Origin: Talinum fruticosum
Taxonomy: Eukaryota > Streptophyta > Magnoliopsida > Caryophyllales > Talinaceae
Assembly: GCA_021018815.1 (NCBI GenBank)
Contig: JAITYX010000010.1
Span: forward strand, 5,394,001 to 5,458,000
Length of the DNA: 64,000 nt
Direction of reading: 5' to 3'
Part shown: piece by piece, positions 1 through 11,621 of the stretch
Layout: every line of letters starts with the position of its first letter
Numbering within the stretch: position 1 is the stretch's first letter
Notes under the pieces: model-generated
Database searches by the model: none
Told to the model about the DNA's origin: nothing
The model's input: only the letters and a program-made list of their open reading frames with translations
Made by a program: the position numbers and the translations under genes

Positions 1-121
1 TCGTTTTTGTTATTTTTTAGTCGAGTTTATTAGAAGTTAGAATAAAATTATTCTTCTACGGTTAATTTTATTTTTATATTATTATAAGGTTTAGTTAGAG
101 TCTTCTTAATCTATTAGTATT

Positions 122-783
122 AAATTTAGTTTTTTTCATTTTGATTTTAGGTGTTTAGGATATATTTAGGTCCAAAAAATAATTTTAATATTCTGGTAAT
201 TTAATTATTTATTTTCTCATTTACTTAGTGCAATTTATTATTTGTTTTACTTTATATTTAAGATTATATTTTTAATTTATTATTTTTAATTCTGTTTAAT
301 TTTTCTGGAAAACTATAAAAAAATATTTTTGGATTTTAGGTTACTTTTATATTTTTTCAGATTTTTGATTTAATTTGTTATATAATTTTGTATATTTGTT
401 ATTTATTAATTTTATACTTAGTTTTGTTTTTATTTTCTGTTTTATATTTTTATGAATTAACTAGGATGATTAATTATTATTTAAAATTTATATTATGATT
501 AGATAATTTTATAATATATAAATAATTTGATAATTTTTCAAACTTATTTACTAATTTAGGTTCAAGCATGTTTTTAATTTAATAAATTTATAAATTTAGT
601 TTTTTCATTTTTATTTTAGATTTTAGGTCATGTTAGGTCCAGAACAATAGTTTAATATTTTGGTAATTTAATTATTTATTTTTTATTTATTTAGTTCATT
701 TTATTATTTGTTTAACTTTTTGTTTAAGATTATGTTTTTATTTTATTATTTTTAATTTTGTTTAATTTTTCTGAAAAATTATA
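122..783. repeat. Direct duplication of about 195 bp in AT-rich DNA
   Basis: Two diverged copies, about 122-318 and 593-783, share the same order of words (AAATTTAGTTTTTTCATTTT, then GGTAATTTAATTATTTATTT, then GTTTAATTTTTCTG). They lie about 470 bp apart. The surrounding 1-780 is very AT-rich and holds no gene I can support. It may be LTR or other retroelement debris, but no terminus is visible. Confidence 0.65.
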
Positions 784-806
784 TTATATTATATTATATT
801 ATATTA

Positions 807-866
<60 letters not shown>
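775..866. repeat. ATATT/ATT microsatellite
   Basis: A run of ATATT pentamers passes directly into about 25 ATT/TTA triplets. It starts right at the end of the second copy of the 195-bp duplication. From 867 to 1236 the DNA is ordinary AT-rich upstream sequence of the next gene. A possible TATA-like word (TTTATACT, about 1131) is the only promoter hint. Confidence 0.9.
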
Positions 867-1236
867 GGAATAAAAAAGAGTCCATATATGAGTGGAAACC
901 TATTTTTTTCAATGATAAATTATTATTTTCTTATTGAATGAAACTCACTAAATTCACTCATGAACGCCATGTGATCTTTTTGAAAAGATTGCTTATTATA
1001 TATAGTATAGATAGATAATAGATGACAAAATCTAATAATTTTAGAAAGAAAATCATAAAAATTAAAATAAGTTTATAAATTCAGAAATGTATTAGTAAGA
1101 GTAGAAAACGATCACCCCTAACAGAAATTGCTTTATACTCCAACCACCATAGTAGCAATCCATCGACCTTTTAAATTCCCTCTTCTGCAACTCTCTCTCC
1201 CCCTCCCTCCCCAACCCTGTGTATGCAACATAAAAA

Positions 1237-2298
1237 ATGGCATGTTCATGTTCGTCCTCTCACTGGTGGCACGCTCCAATCTACTTGTCACTCTCTCTCC
1301 TCCTGGCCGCCATAGCCATCACCTCCCCACCTTCCTCCTCCTCCTCCTCCTCCTCTCTCTCTCCTCAGACCATCTCCCTCAAGGCATCCACCACCCTCCG
1401 ATCCCAAGGCTTCACCATCATGGCCACTCTCCTCCAGCTCTCCCCTGACCTCTTCCTCTCCAATTCCACCTCCACCATCTTCGCTATCCACGACGACGCC
1501 CTTTCCAACCTCTTTGCTCACCCTTCCACCATTAAACTTCTCCTCCAGTATCACACTCTTCCTTCCAGATTCTCTCTCCAACAACTCCTCCTTCAACCCT
1601 ACAACACCTGCCTCCCCACTTCCATTCCATCAAAGAACCTCGCGCTCACCACAATCGACCCCAGGAATCGCTTCGTTGAGATCAATAACGTCCCCATTTC
1701 TCACCCAGATTTGTTTCTTGATGGTTCTGTCTCGATTCACGGCGTTCTTGGCCCGTTTTCGCCGCTTGATCCCCACGAAATCCAATCGGGTCGAGATTTC
1801 ATCCGCTCTCCGCCTTGCGATTTCTTGGGTTCCACCAAATGGAGCTCCAAATCCAGCGAACGATCCGTATTCCCTGATAATTGGGTCCGAATGATCCGGG
1901 TCCTGAGCTCGAATGGTTTCGTCTCGTTTGCAATCGGGTTGAACTCTGTGCTCGATGGGATTCTTGAAGACAACCCGAATTTGGGTCCGATTACTGTGTT
2001 TGTCCCGCCAGAATTCGATTTCGTGAGCTCTTCGGGCCCTTTTCTGGATCGGGTTGTCAGGTATCATATCGTGAGTGAGAGATTCTCTTACTTAGAACTC
2101 TCTTCACTGCCTGAGAAGGCTCAGATGATGACCCTTTTGATGGGAGAAGCTCTTGAGATCACGAGCATTGTTAATGGCAGCCATGTTTTAGCCATTAATG
2201 GAGTCGATGTTGTGTCCCCAGATGTTTTCTCCACTGAGAAGTTTGTTGTTCATGGGATTTCCAGAGCTTTTGAGTTACCTGATCATGCAAATAGTTGA
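1237..2298 (+). CDS. Fasciclin-like arabinogalactan protein (FLA19/20/21-type), single exon
   Basis: An intact 353-residue secreted protein in one exon, as is usual for plant FLA genes. Residues 1 to about 29 form a signal peptide with hydrophobic core IYLSLSLLLAAIAITS, followed by a Ser run. Two fasciclin (FAS1) domains follow, at about 45-165 and 215-340. The first carries STIFAIHDDALSNL and the second ITVFVPPEFDFV, both matching the H1 motif where family members have TVFAPTD..F. VVHGISRAFELP sits at the end of the second domain. N-glycosylation sequons are seen at NSTS and NGS. There is no C-terminal hydrophobic GPI signal and few Ala/Pro glycomodules, which fits the putative FLA19-21 subgroup. 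The family acts in the cell wall or apoplast in adhesion and wall organisation; the specific role here is unknown. The ATG at 1237 was chosen because it puts the signal peptide first. An ATG at 1128 in another frame gives only low-complexity protein. Confidence 0.9.
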   Translation: MACSCSSSHWWHAPIYLSLSLLLAAIAITSPPSSSSSSSSLSPQTISLKASTTLRSQGFTIMATLLQLSPDLFLSNSTSTIFAIHDDALSNLFAHPSTIKLLLQYHTLPSRFSLQQLLLQPYNTCLPTSIPSKNLALTTIDPRNRFVEINNVPISHPDLFLDGSVSIHGVLGPFSPLDPHEIQSGRDFIRSPPCDFLGSTKWSSKSSERSVFPDNWVRMIRVLSSNGFVSFAIGLNSVLDGILEDNPNLGPITVFVPPEFDFVSSSGPFLDRVVRYHIVSERFSYLELSSLPEKAQMMTLLMGEALEITSIVNGSHVLAINGVDVVSPDVFSTEKFVVHGISRAFELPDHANS

Positions 2299-2644
2299 CT
2301 GTCGGTGATTTTTTTGCTCATCTTCTTGGTGAGCTTTGTGATATTAGGTTAGGATTTCGAACAAATTTAGGTGAGATCAATAGGATTTCTCAAGCAAATT
2401 TGTTGATGTGTTGTAGTGGAAAAGTGAACGGAGGGAGAAAATGTAAATTGTGGATTCTCTCGTGTGCTTGTGTACACGAATTTTATGCTCTGTGTCACAT
2501 TGAACCCAGTCCCTGTTTCTCCTGTTCCCTCTCATTTGTTGACATTTTATTTTTTAAAAAGAAATTATCGACGAGGGCACCCTGGGCGTGGAATTGTTCT
2601 TGATGGTGGGGTAAATAGTACTAGGCTCAACCTCTGAAGGCCCA
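2299..2644 (+). other. 3' flank/UTR of the fasciclin-like gene
   Basis: Non-coding sequence after the TGA at 2296-2298. It contains a TATTTTTTAAAAAG stretch near 2548-2563 but no clear AATAAA signal. Nothing else was recognised. A 10-bp perfect inverted repeat with a 2-nt gap (GTGGTTGTGT/ACACAACCAC) lies just beyond, at about 2675-2696. Confidence 0.35.
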
Positions 2645-2744
2645 TCAGATGTTTCGGTCCCAATATAGAATCCGTGTGGTTGTGTAAACACAACCACCCA
2701 AACCACGGAGGTAGGCAACTACTTTGTGGTTAGACTTAGTAAAA

Positions 2745-3390
2745 TTGACCCGAATTAAACGGGTCAATCCAAACGACCGAACCCAAATCGAATCGACTTT
2801 GAAACAGTTGAGCCGATTTTGACCCGAAAATCGAAATAAACCGACCCGAAATATAATAGAACCAATTACAACCGAATCGGACCGGAACCCGATTTTGACC
2901 CGAACTCGAACAAAAGTGACCCGAATCCGAACCGACCCAAATACGAATTTGACCCAACCCATATTTTTTTGGTGGATCTCTCAAGATGGACTTTTGTGTT
3001 TGTAATGGTATAATTTTAATCAACCTCAAATCATATTCAAGCGGGTCCATACCAAGGAATGGTGGTGAACCCGATAATATTGTATTTTATATGGTTAACC
3101 CGAATCCATACTCAAAACCTACCCGAACCGACATTGACCCAATTCAAACCGAAACCGACTCGAATTTGATCGGATCCGAAATTAACCCGAACCGAACCCG
3201 AACCCGACCGGAACGAGATTGACCCGAGTTAAACCGAACCGAAGTTTACCCGAACCGAAACCGAGGTGAACCCGAACGAAATCGACACGGAGTTGACCCG
3301 AATCAAACTTAATCCGAAACGAATCCGAATCTAATGACCCGATTATCGGGTCTACTTGTGGTCCGTTAGTTGACGAATCGACCCCCATCC
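2745..3390. repeat. Degenerate CCCGAAC-rich repeat tract
   Basis: The words GACCCGAA, AACCGAACC and TCGGGT recur densely but irregularly for about 640 bp, so all six frames yield repetitive pseudo-peptides. No tandem period is constant. Similar CCCGA/TCGGG-rich stretches occur at the ends of the 8534-9656 candidate element, and such sequence is common in subterminal regions of plant hAT-like elements. I could not find paired termini or a target duplication here. From 3391 to 4254 the DNA is unremarkable intergenic sequence with a loosely repeated AAAGATTTCATCCTCTCTGC-like phrase near 3672, 3710 and 4000. Confidence 0.6.
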
Positions 3391-4254
3391 ATTGCTAGGA
3401 TAAAACCGTATACAGGAAAGTTGTTATAGCTTGAAACACCCTTATTGCATTTGCTCTTACAGGTTCAAGGGGTTGGTCACTCTCCCCTTTTGACCTGTAA
3501 TCCTTTTTCCTTGGGCCCAGTACTGGAGTCAAGTAAGAAACTTGAATACCGCCCAAAAAAAGAAAGAAAATAAAAAACCATTGTGTTTGTCATAATTTTT
3601 GTTGCTGTCTCCCATCATTTACTTTGGCCCTTGGGTTTTGATTTGTCCAACTAATGGTTAAAAAAGAGAACAAAGATTTCATCCTCTCTGCAAATATAAA
3701 GATAGAAAGATTTCATCTTCTCTGTTAATACAATGATTTTATTTTCTTTGCAAATACCAAGATAGAAAATCAATCATTCTAAATGCACTTACAAAATGAA
3801 CACTACATTAACACTAATATGACGTGACGTAATAAGATGAAATACGTCACCATGAAAATAGAAAAGTTTTAATAATAAAAATAAAATTAACTAATCAAAA
3901 TGTATTTCTGTACCTTTGATGTACATTTTGTTTGTGAAATTATACTTTTCCGACAAAAATATTGACAAAAGACAACAAATGGCAGATAATAAAGAATACA
4001 AAGATTTCATTCTCTTTGCGAATATTTACAGCGCCAATATCTCAACATTTGAACCAGATTTAAAAACCAAAAACCGGGGGAGGGAGCACCTCAATATTCA
4101 ACAACTCTAATTGACAACTAACATCACAAAGGTTTTGGGGAGAGAACGGGACCCGAGTACGGGAAGAGAAACAAGTCAAAATATATGCCGAAAAACCGAT
4201 CTGCTATGCTGTACATGAGATGCTTCAAGTATAGGCTACGGTGTCAATCCTAAA

Positions 4255-7200
4255 TCATGAACACAGTTTGGGCAAGGATCTGGCATTGATATTGCCTGAT
4301 GATTTTGATTTCATCATTTTTGCCATCTGGGTTTGCATCTTACGACAAACCTTTTCCAACTCTGTCACCCTGCATTGCATTCCCTGTAAATGTGTCCTAA
4401 GCTTCTCATTGTCAATCATGACATCAAAATCTCCAGTACTGAGCATATTTGGCTCACTAGATTCACCTTTTTGTCCTTTTGTTCCATACTCAGGGTAATA
4501 GCATGGGGAGGAAGAGCATGAGTTTGGGTATTTTTGATCATGGATCAACCCTTTGAGCTTTCCTTGCTGAGAAAGGAGAGCTTGCACTGTAGATCTAGAA
4601 GGGAACTTCTGGTTTTCTGAAAGGTGAAGGCAGGCTTCAGGCGAGAGCTTCTCATAGTTTAATGCAGAACAGATTTTAAATGCTTCTTCTTCGGATAAAT
4701 CTGTATGCACCTGCGATATTAGAGGATTTCGCCATATGTTAACTAGAGAATATCATATCATGCTTGTTCGTATGCGGAAAACATAATGCATATATCTGCT
4801 TTTCAGACAGCTGGAAAGGCCTCTTTTGGGCAAGATTAATCAGCTGGACAATTAACAACTTCTAATCTAGGATCTAGCAGAAACCACTTCTTTACAATCC
4901 ATAGATAAGGCTATTGCATCAGATTTAGATTTGGATTTTCAGCATAATATAGAATAGAACTCTATAGTAATAAACACATAAAAGGGACTAAAGGAAAATC
5001 CAAAAAGGGACCATGTGAAATACCTCCAAATACATGTCCATTGCATGATACATTTCATCATAAGTCTCCCTTGAGGAATCAGGCAAAGCTGCAGCAAGTG
5101 CAATAAATTTGGAAGGTTTCAAACATGGATCAGGTGCTATTTCTGCTAAATACAAGTCCAACAAGTTGGCCACCTTCAGAAGTCGATCATTTGAAACTTT
5201 AGAAAACCCTCGACTGAGAAAAATTTCAGGAACCTCAAAACAAGGTTCACATCATATAAAGAGCTCACTCCAACAGGAGATGGTATGAGAAAATTATCTA
5301 GAGTTGCTTCATCCAATCTTAAACCAACCATAGCCTCTAGTTTACTCCTGGAAGATTTACTTATATTCAGGTTTGTGGAAATTCTTAACATTCCCAGCAA
5401 GCTCTTGTAAGGAATACACCAATGATCAAGAGAATGCAAAACATCAATGACCATCTCCATTATTTTGTACTTCTCGTCAGATTTGGCATGGACTAACCTC
5501 GACTTCTGGTAATGAAAGAGGAACCTGCTAATAGTCCCATGATCGAAGTTTCCGAGAAAGCATAGATTTTACAGCCATTTCAATTATACTCTGACTCAAG
5601 GATGAAAAATCTTCAAACCACCATGTTGCTCGAGAGCAGCTTGTTTTCAAGCTCTCAGTACTCCGTGAATCACATGAAATCCGAAAGCCAAAACTATCTG
5701 GGGAAGAAATAGAAGTGCATGGGCTAGCTTCAGCAGCCAAAGCAAGCCTCCCCACAAGAGTATCCAAGCATTTCTGAAGCACAACTGAAGAATTGATGCC
5801 TAAAACAAAGGCTTGGTTTTGCTTCAAAGCCAATAGAAGATCCGACCAAGTCCAGCAGCTTATTTCTTCTAGTGATTTATCAAGCTGCTCTATCAGATTC
5901 TCAGACTTGGATACTGATTTGTTCATTTCCAGGAAATGAGCAGCTGAGTTAAGGGCAGTCAAATTTGCCGGAGTAATTTCAATGCCGCCACTGCAATAAC
6001 AAAACCTTGCAGTAAGCTCGAAAGTCTCAGCCCCTCCTGGGAAGTCATGGAATATCACTTTGAGATTCTTTCTATTGATTGCTGATTTACCAAGTAATTT
6101 GCTAAATCTTCCTGAGTATGAACATAAAAGTTCCTGCAAATACAAAAAACGATTGTGACTGTAAGATTAGCAAGCAACAAAGATATAGCATATTTAGATG
6201 TCCGAAGGCACTTATAAGAAAAAATCACCAATACAGAGGATCCTAATGCTGCAGAGTGCCATCTATACAAGCTTATGCTTGACAAAGGACAAACACAGAG
6301 ACCATGTCCACAAAGCTAAAGTGGAACAATGTTGACGGAAGATATTTACGAACCAGATTCAATAGGTACAGCTAAAGAAAGGGTAACTTAGGCCAAATCA
6401 CAATATGGCATAAAATTTTTTTTTGTTTTTTGGGAAATTCCCACAAAATGCAGGCTTTTTAAAAATATTTTCTTTTCCTGATGGAGATACATGCAGACTG
6501 TTAAAGGGCATTGAGAAGTCATTATAGACTATCAATCAGATTAAGGGCGGAAGAAAGAGAAGTGGAGAGGGAATGAATTTCCTGAAAGCAACCCATTGTT
6601 CACCTCAAAAGGAGTGAAAACAAACAGACAAAGGCATGAACATTTAAGCCTTCATAACAACGACAATAAATAAGAGTAGAGAAGATAGCAACCAGAACTC
6701 AAAGTTCAAAATTGACAACTCTGTTAATCTTTTAACTGGTAAAAAGGGGTGAAAATCTATTGTGTGGAAGGAATAAAATTGATGACACTTGGACCACCAC
6801 TTCTACAATATAGGTGTAAAAATTAATGATGTACAGCTTATATGCCGAAATGGAAAGGGAAATGCATTTCAGCATTGAATCTACTATAATAGAGACAACA
6901 CACATCCTTCACCTTTTAAATCCATGAATGAATACAGTCGATGGTGACAATTTTTGGGACCCAAAATGGCGTTAACTATCCGCTAGTCTATTAGACTATT
7001 AGTCTCGCATCTCAACCTCCCCAGACCCCGCAGCAGGAAAACACATGTACAGAAGCCGAAAGATTTGTCATAACAGTGTCTGCAGCAACCATTAAGCGTA
7101 ACTATTGTTTACATTTTCTCCAAAAGCCTTTCAAGTTTTTAAAATTGACACTAACCAAATTTGGAACGACACTAATCAAAGTTCAAGGAGCTTGAAAATG

Positions 7201-7761
7201 GACGCTATTATCTAAGATTTTCAATCAACCACCGTATCTAAACATTCAGCAACTGCTGAGAAAGCTATGTAATCGTTTGATGTGATAATATAGAAGGCGG
7301 ATTCAATTTTATAGCTATAAAGTTTAGTGAAAGGTGAACTTAGAAGAGTTGTCAATGATACAACAAATGCAGATAAAAAAAGTAACAAACGAAGGAAAAC
7401 CGTTTTGTATAGAAGCAGAGAAAGGAAAATAACAAAGGAATCACATTAATCAAAGCCGAAGTTCACCAATAGTATCATAATTGAATTTATTGTTGCTTTG
7501 GAAGATGCAAATACGGAAGGGAATCAGAGGAAGCAAATGGAAAGCAACAAAACAAAGCACATTATCCATAATAGAAACTCACAGCTTGAAGAGAGAGAAA
7601 ACACACAGTAAAAGGCTGAAATTTTACATCAATTGCAAAGACTAGAACTAGAAGGAAACTTATAGCCAAAATTAAAGGGCAAATATAGGAAGGTTTACCT
7701 TATTCACCATGAAAACACCTTCCCCGTTCACATCCACTTCAAGATCACAGCATACACCCAT
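4255..7761 (-). CDS. BTB/NPH3-family protein (At3g22104-like), three exons, two compensating frameshifts
   Basis: I read three exons: 7761-7699 (ATG, 21 codons, donor GTAAAC), 6133-5024 (acceptor TTTGCAG, donor GTATTT) and 4710-4255 (acceptor ATCGCAG, stop TAA). All junctions are phase 0. The product would be about 542 residues, close to the roughly 500 I recall for the At3g22104 group. The N-terminal BTB/POZ part (CDLEVDVNGEGVFMVNK, joined to ELLCSYSGRFSKLLGKS) is followed by the NPH3 domain with WWFEDFSSLS, ISRFLFHYQKSR and YDEMYHAMDMYL. LSPEACLHLSENQKFPSRSTV and a C-terminal coiled coil with many Lys residues (about 490-535) close the protein. Family members act as plasma-membrane or cytosolic adaptors, often for CUL3 ligases and phototropin signalling; this member's substrate is unknown. 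As written, exon 2 has one extra base in the TTT at 5549-5551 and one missing base at the A5 run 5219-5223. Between them the conserved frame is shifted, and the literal product stops at 5528-5530 after 222 residues. Confidence 0.85.
6134..7698 (-). other. Intron 1 of the BTB/NPH3 gene
   Basis: A 1565-bp intron with GT donor at 7697-7698 and AG acceptor at 6134-6135. It separates the 21-codon first exon from the main exon in phase 0. No nested element or RNA gene was recognised inside it. Intron 2 (4711-5023, 313 bp) likewise has a GT donor and AG acceptor. Confidence 0.75.
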
Positions 7762-8290
7762 TAGAGAAGTAAAAAAAAAAAATCCCACAATCCACCTCAA
7801 ATCGAAACTTGTTGGAGCCTTATCATCAGAAATTCATAGTACCCAAGTGAGCAAATTGCAGGAAAAAGTAAAGTAAACAAAAAAGATAGAAATTCACAAG
7901 ACCTTCTTGGAGCTTTATGGTAAGATATTATCCATACCCAGACGAGCAAAATTGCAAGTCACAAGACCTTATTGTCAAAGGGAGAAATAAAAAAGTAAAT
8001 GGAGAAGTCATTTTAGGGATTCTGTGAACCTTTTGGTCAATGGGCTCAGAGGAGCATATTTGGCCTTCAGCTGCTGTGTCCAGAGAAAGACAAAGGGCAT
8101 AGAGAAACAACAAAGAGTATAACGACACAAAATTCAGGATATAATAAAAGGATGCATCAAGCATGTAATCTCTTGAGCGAAGGAAAGAGAAATTATGAGG
8201 AAAGGGCATTTGATGTGGGTTGTTTTGTGTGTGCCCACTACTCTACTCTCTGACATTCCTGCAAATTTTTGGTTTTTCTGTTTATAGGGA
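7762..8290 (-). promoter_or_regulatory. Putative 5' UTR and core promoter of the BTB/NPH3 gene
   Basis: Upstream of the ATG at 7761, the minus strand has a TATA-like CTATAAAC at about 8280-8287. This would place transcription start near 8250 and give a 5' leader of about 490 nt, possibly with an intron. A short upstream open frame at 7928-8209 looks non-coding. This is inference from position and one motif only. Confidence 0.35.
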
Positions 8291-8533
8291 GGAGGAGAAA
8301 GATGTGTTTTTCATTGAATAACTGTGATTGGTTTGAACTGAGGAAAAACACCCTCCAAAAACCTGTAGAATTGCAAGCTTTTTAGCTGTACTGGGTATTA
8401 ATTATTCCACTCGCCTTTCATTATTTAATCCATGGCCTCTACTTTTAGGTATCCCCATGTGATGAATTGTTTAATTTACCTGATATGTCCATTTTCGCTT
8501 TTAGGTCCCCTTTTAGTATCCCCTCCATTGATT

Positions 8534-9656
8534 GGGAATGGCAATGGATCAGGTTTAGATTAGGTTCTAATTAAATTCACATCTATTTAATTTTTTGGAC
8601 CTGTATTTAGACCCGACTTAGATTTGGCGGATTTACAAAATTCAAACTCAAAGTCAGACCTGCGCGGTCCAGCGGATTTGCTGGTCTTAAATGGGTCCAA
8701 TATATTTTTAACCTAAATAAATTTTTAAAAATAGTATTTTTTTGCGTTATTTAATATTATTGTAAATTTGTAAGTAATTTTGGTAAATAATCGAGTTGAA
8801 TGTTAAGAAAATCACATACTTAAGAGGGTAATCACATAAACAAGCACGGTTTGAATTTTCGAGTTGAAAAATACTCGGAATATAAAAATATTCATAGAAC
8901 GAGCATAATTAGGAATCAAATAGGCTTCAATTCATAAAATAAAATTAAATTACTCATGAAAAGGATTCAATTCAAAAAATTAAATCACTTATTACATCAA
9001 AAGACTTCAAAATATTTACATTAATGTAGAAATTTAAGCATCCAAAACATTAGGATCGAGAGAGTCGACCGGGAAAGAGGGGAAGGCACGGAGACTTGAC
9101 TAGAAAGAGGCGGAGGCGCAAAGAGCGGTCGGAGAGAGAGCTACCAAGAAAGCGAGTGTGGGTGAGTAGAGGAGGAGAGGGTCCGGTGCAGGGGGTTACG
9201 AGCGGGAAATAGGATGGGGATAGAGGGAGAGAGCGGCAGGAGAGAGCGAGTGATGACGAGGGGTTTGGCTAATAGGAGAAGACTCACCGGAGAAAGCGAC
9301 CAAGAGAATGAGCATCCATGAGTAGAGGGGGACGGGAGGGGGTCTAGTCCGGGGGCTACGTGCGAGTGGGAATTAGGAGGGAGAGAGAAGGGAGGGGCTT
9401 TAGGGGTTTTCTTTAAAACAGAAGAATTACAATATGAGTTGGGCTATTTTTTTAAAATTCAATATAGTTAGGTCTTAATCGGGTTTCGGGTCGGATTTGA
9501 GTCTTAATCTTTTAGGCTCGGACCCAAACCCTACTCGAATCGGTTAGACCCGGATCCGACCCGGACCTATCGGATCCAAATTTAATGGACTCATACCAGT
9601 TTAAATGGATTGACCCATATAGATCCGGATCGGATCCAGGACCTATTGTCCCTTAC
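8534..9656. mobile_element. Candidate non-autonomous hAT-like element (about 1.1 kb)
   Basis: Both ends are rich in GGATC/CCCGGA/TCGGG words in opposite orientation. The left end is GGGAATGGCAATGGATC and the right end, inverted, reads GGGACAATAGGTCC. Imperfect 8-bp flanks (8526-8533 CATTGATT, 9657-9664 TATTGATG; 6 of 8 match) would be the target duplication. The middle is AT-rich, followed by a G/A-rich stretch (9050-9400), with no transposase frame. hAT elements make 8-bp duplications and often have such subterminal repeats. The TIR match is weak, so this remains a candidate. From 9665 to 10480 I see nothing identifiable. Confidence 0.4.
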
Positions 9657-10479
9657 TATTGATGAAGGTCCCATTTTCACCAAGACTGATTGAATTTCTT
9701 TCTTTGGATCAGATAATGGCAGGGAATTATTTTTCTCCTTTGAATGATTGAGTGATCCAAAGATCTATATTATAAAGATAAAGATAATAGTCTCCTAATT
9801 CCTAAAGCCTAATAGGTAAACATATGGTAATCATGGCCCTTCTGTGCCTACTGGTAGCCATCATAGTTAATTCCACAATAGAGGCTACCTAAGTGAGAAT
9901 GCCATGCTAATGAAAAGAAAGTGTTCAAAAAGTAGGATGAGATAAATAAGCCGGTCATTTCTCTAGTGTAATAGCATATTCATATTCGTCTAAGGACTTG
10001 TATGTTTTATTAATTTTAATGTTTGGATTCCTCTTACTTCTAGTTCTGTCGATGTGCCCTAAAAGTTTAATATGTTTAGTTACTTGAAATATCCTTCATA
10101 CTAAAATAACTATTTTGCATTATTCATGTCCTCTTCAACACCCAATATTGACGAGATATGAATTGTTGATGGGAAAATAAAGGGATATCTTGCCTAATGT
10201 CTGGACCAAAATATTTGTTGGAACACAATATAAATAGACTACTAAATCTTTGATAACTAGTATAATTTTTAGTTAAAATGGTTCTTTAACATTAATTATT
10301 TTGGTATTTGTATTGTAAGTTATGAATTGTATATCCCAATCAAATGTTTGAAGTACGCATTCTTATGAATATTAAAGTCAAATACGCTTAATTGTGAACT
10401 TATCTTGAGTGAGCTTCCTGAAGAAAAAGAAAAAGACACTTATAATGATAAGATAGTTATATCAAATCCTTAAGCCATA

Positions 10480-11380
10480 CTCACGATGTTACAAAAATTA
10501 TCCCACAATCTTATAGCCTTTGATGAAAAGAAGACTCATGATTTAGAAGTGAAAGTCGTTGCCCGTAGACTAATAATATGTCACCTTCCTAAATTTTGTA
10601 TTTTGACGCTCGTGAGTCGACCCAATGTACCATGGTACATGGATTTGGAATCACTCATGTTATACACAAGTTTCTTATCCAGGAGACTCGTAATCAAGGA
10701 GTGAAAGTCGTTGCTCTTAGGTCGGAATACGTCACCTTCTTAGATTTTGTATTTTGACGTCTCCGAGCCGACCCAACATACCATGTTACAAAGATTCGGA
10801 ACTGTTCATGCGTATATACAAGTTTACCACCCAGAAGGACTCATGATTTAAGAGTGAAAGTTGCTGTCCGTAGGACGGAATATAATCTCATGTCACCTTC
10901 CTAGATTTTACACCGATAAAGTGCTTAAGCTCAAGGAATTAACTTCTCATTTTGAATTATGGTTGTTGTTTCTCTCATTTCTTTACATATATATTTATTA
11001 AATTGCTCGGTGAGGTAAGAGACCACACTTTGAAGATTTAAACTGGCTTCCCGACATAAAATATAAGGCTTACAAGCATCCTAGAACGAGGCCCTCGAGT
11101 TATGCGGGTCCAAGATTGCTTTGGAGGTTACCACAGCACCTCCCCATGGCCAGTGGGTGTCAATAGTTGGCTCAAGAGGTCATCACGAGCCTCCCCACGA
11201 CTAGTAGGGGCTTCTCGTGGTCATTACAGGCTACCCTACGGCCTGTAGGAACACCCGTGGTGGGTGTTTCGGCGATTTTGGCCACTGCTGGACACTACGG
11301 CGTGCCTCACAGGCTGTGGGTGTACTCTTGGTGGGTGGCAGTGACTATCAAACTCTTTTTTGTTTTTTTATTTCTTTTTC
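10480..11380. repeat. Dispersed repeat family B, copy 1 (with 150-160-bp tandem units)
   Basis: Units begin TCACCTTCCTAGATTTTG at 10581, 10732 and 10893. Each runs through GACCCAATGTACCATGGTAC and GGACTCATGATTTAAGAGTG-like text, so the period is 151-161 bp. After the array comes single-copy text including GCTCGGTGAGG and a GC-richer stretch with TGTGGG/CCCCACGG words (11090-11345). The same order recurs at 30400-34382, so this is a dispersed element, probably an LTR fragment, though no termini could be fixed. Confidence 0.7.
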
Positions 11381-11621
11381 TTTGTAGGATATCTATGAGA
11401 GGTTTATTTTAGAAAATTTTAAGCCTTCTAAGTATCATAATAACATATTTTAGCTCAAAGAGAAAATAAACACTCATATAAGAGTAGTCAATTAAGAAAA
11501 CAAGAATTGAGCAACTCGAGTTAAAATTTCCACTCACCATTTACTAAAATCACCAACCATAGATATAATTCACTAGCCTACTTCGAAACCTCAAGAAAAC
11601 CATGATTCCACAAAAATCTAT

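Noticed and set aside
1288..2067. Minus-strand and alternative-frame open frames across the fasciclin-like gene
   Set aside because: Shadows of the real plus-strand gene; no signal peptide or domain.
2645..3388. Several open frames of 68-105 codons in the CCCGAA-rich tract
   Set aside because: Repetitive composition gives open frames in all phases; no plausible product.
7928..8209. 93-codon minus-strand open frame upstream of the NPH3 ATG
   Set aside because: It would lie in the presumed leader and has no known domain. The first real NPH3 exon is at 7699-7761 in another frame.
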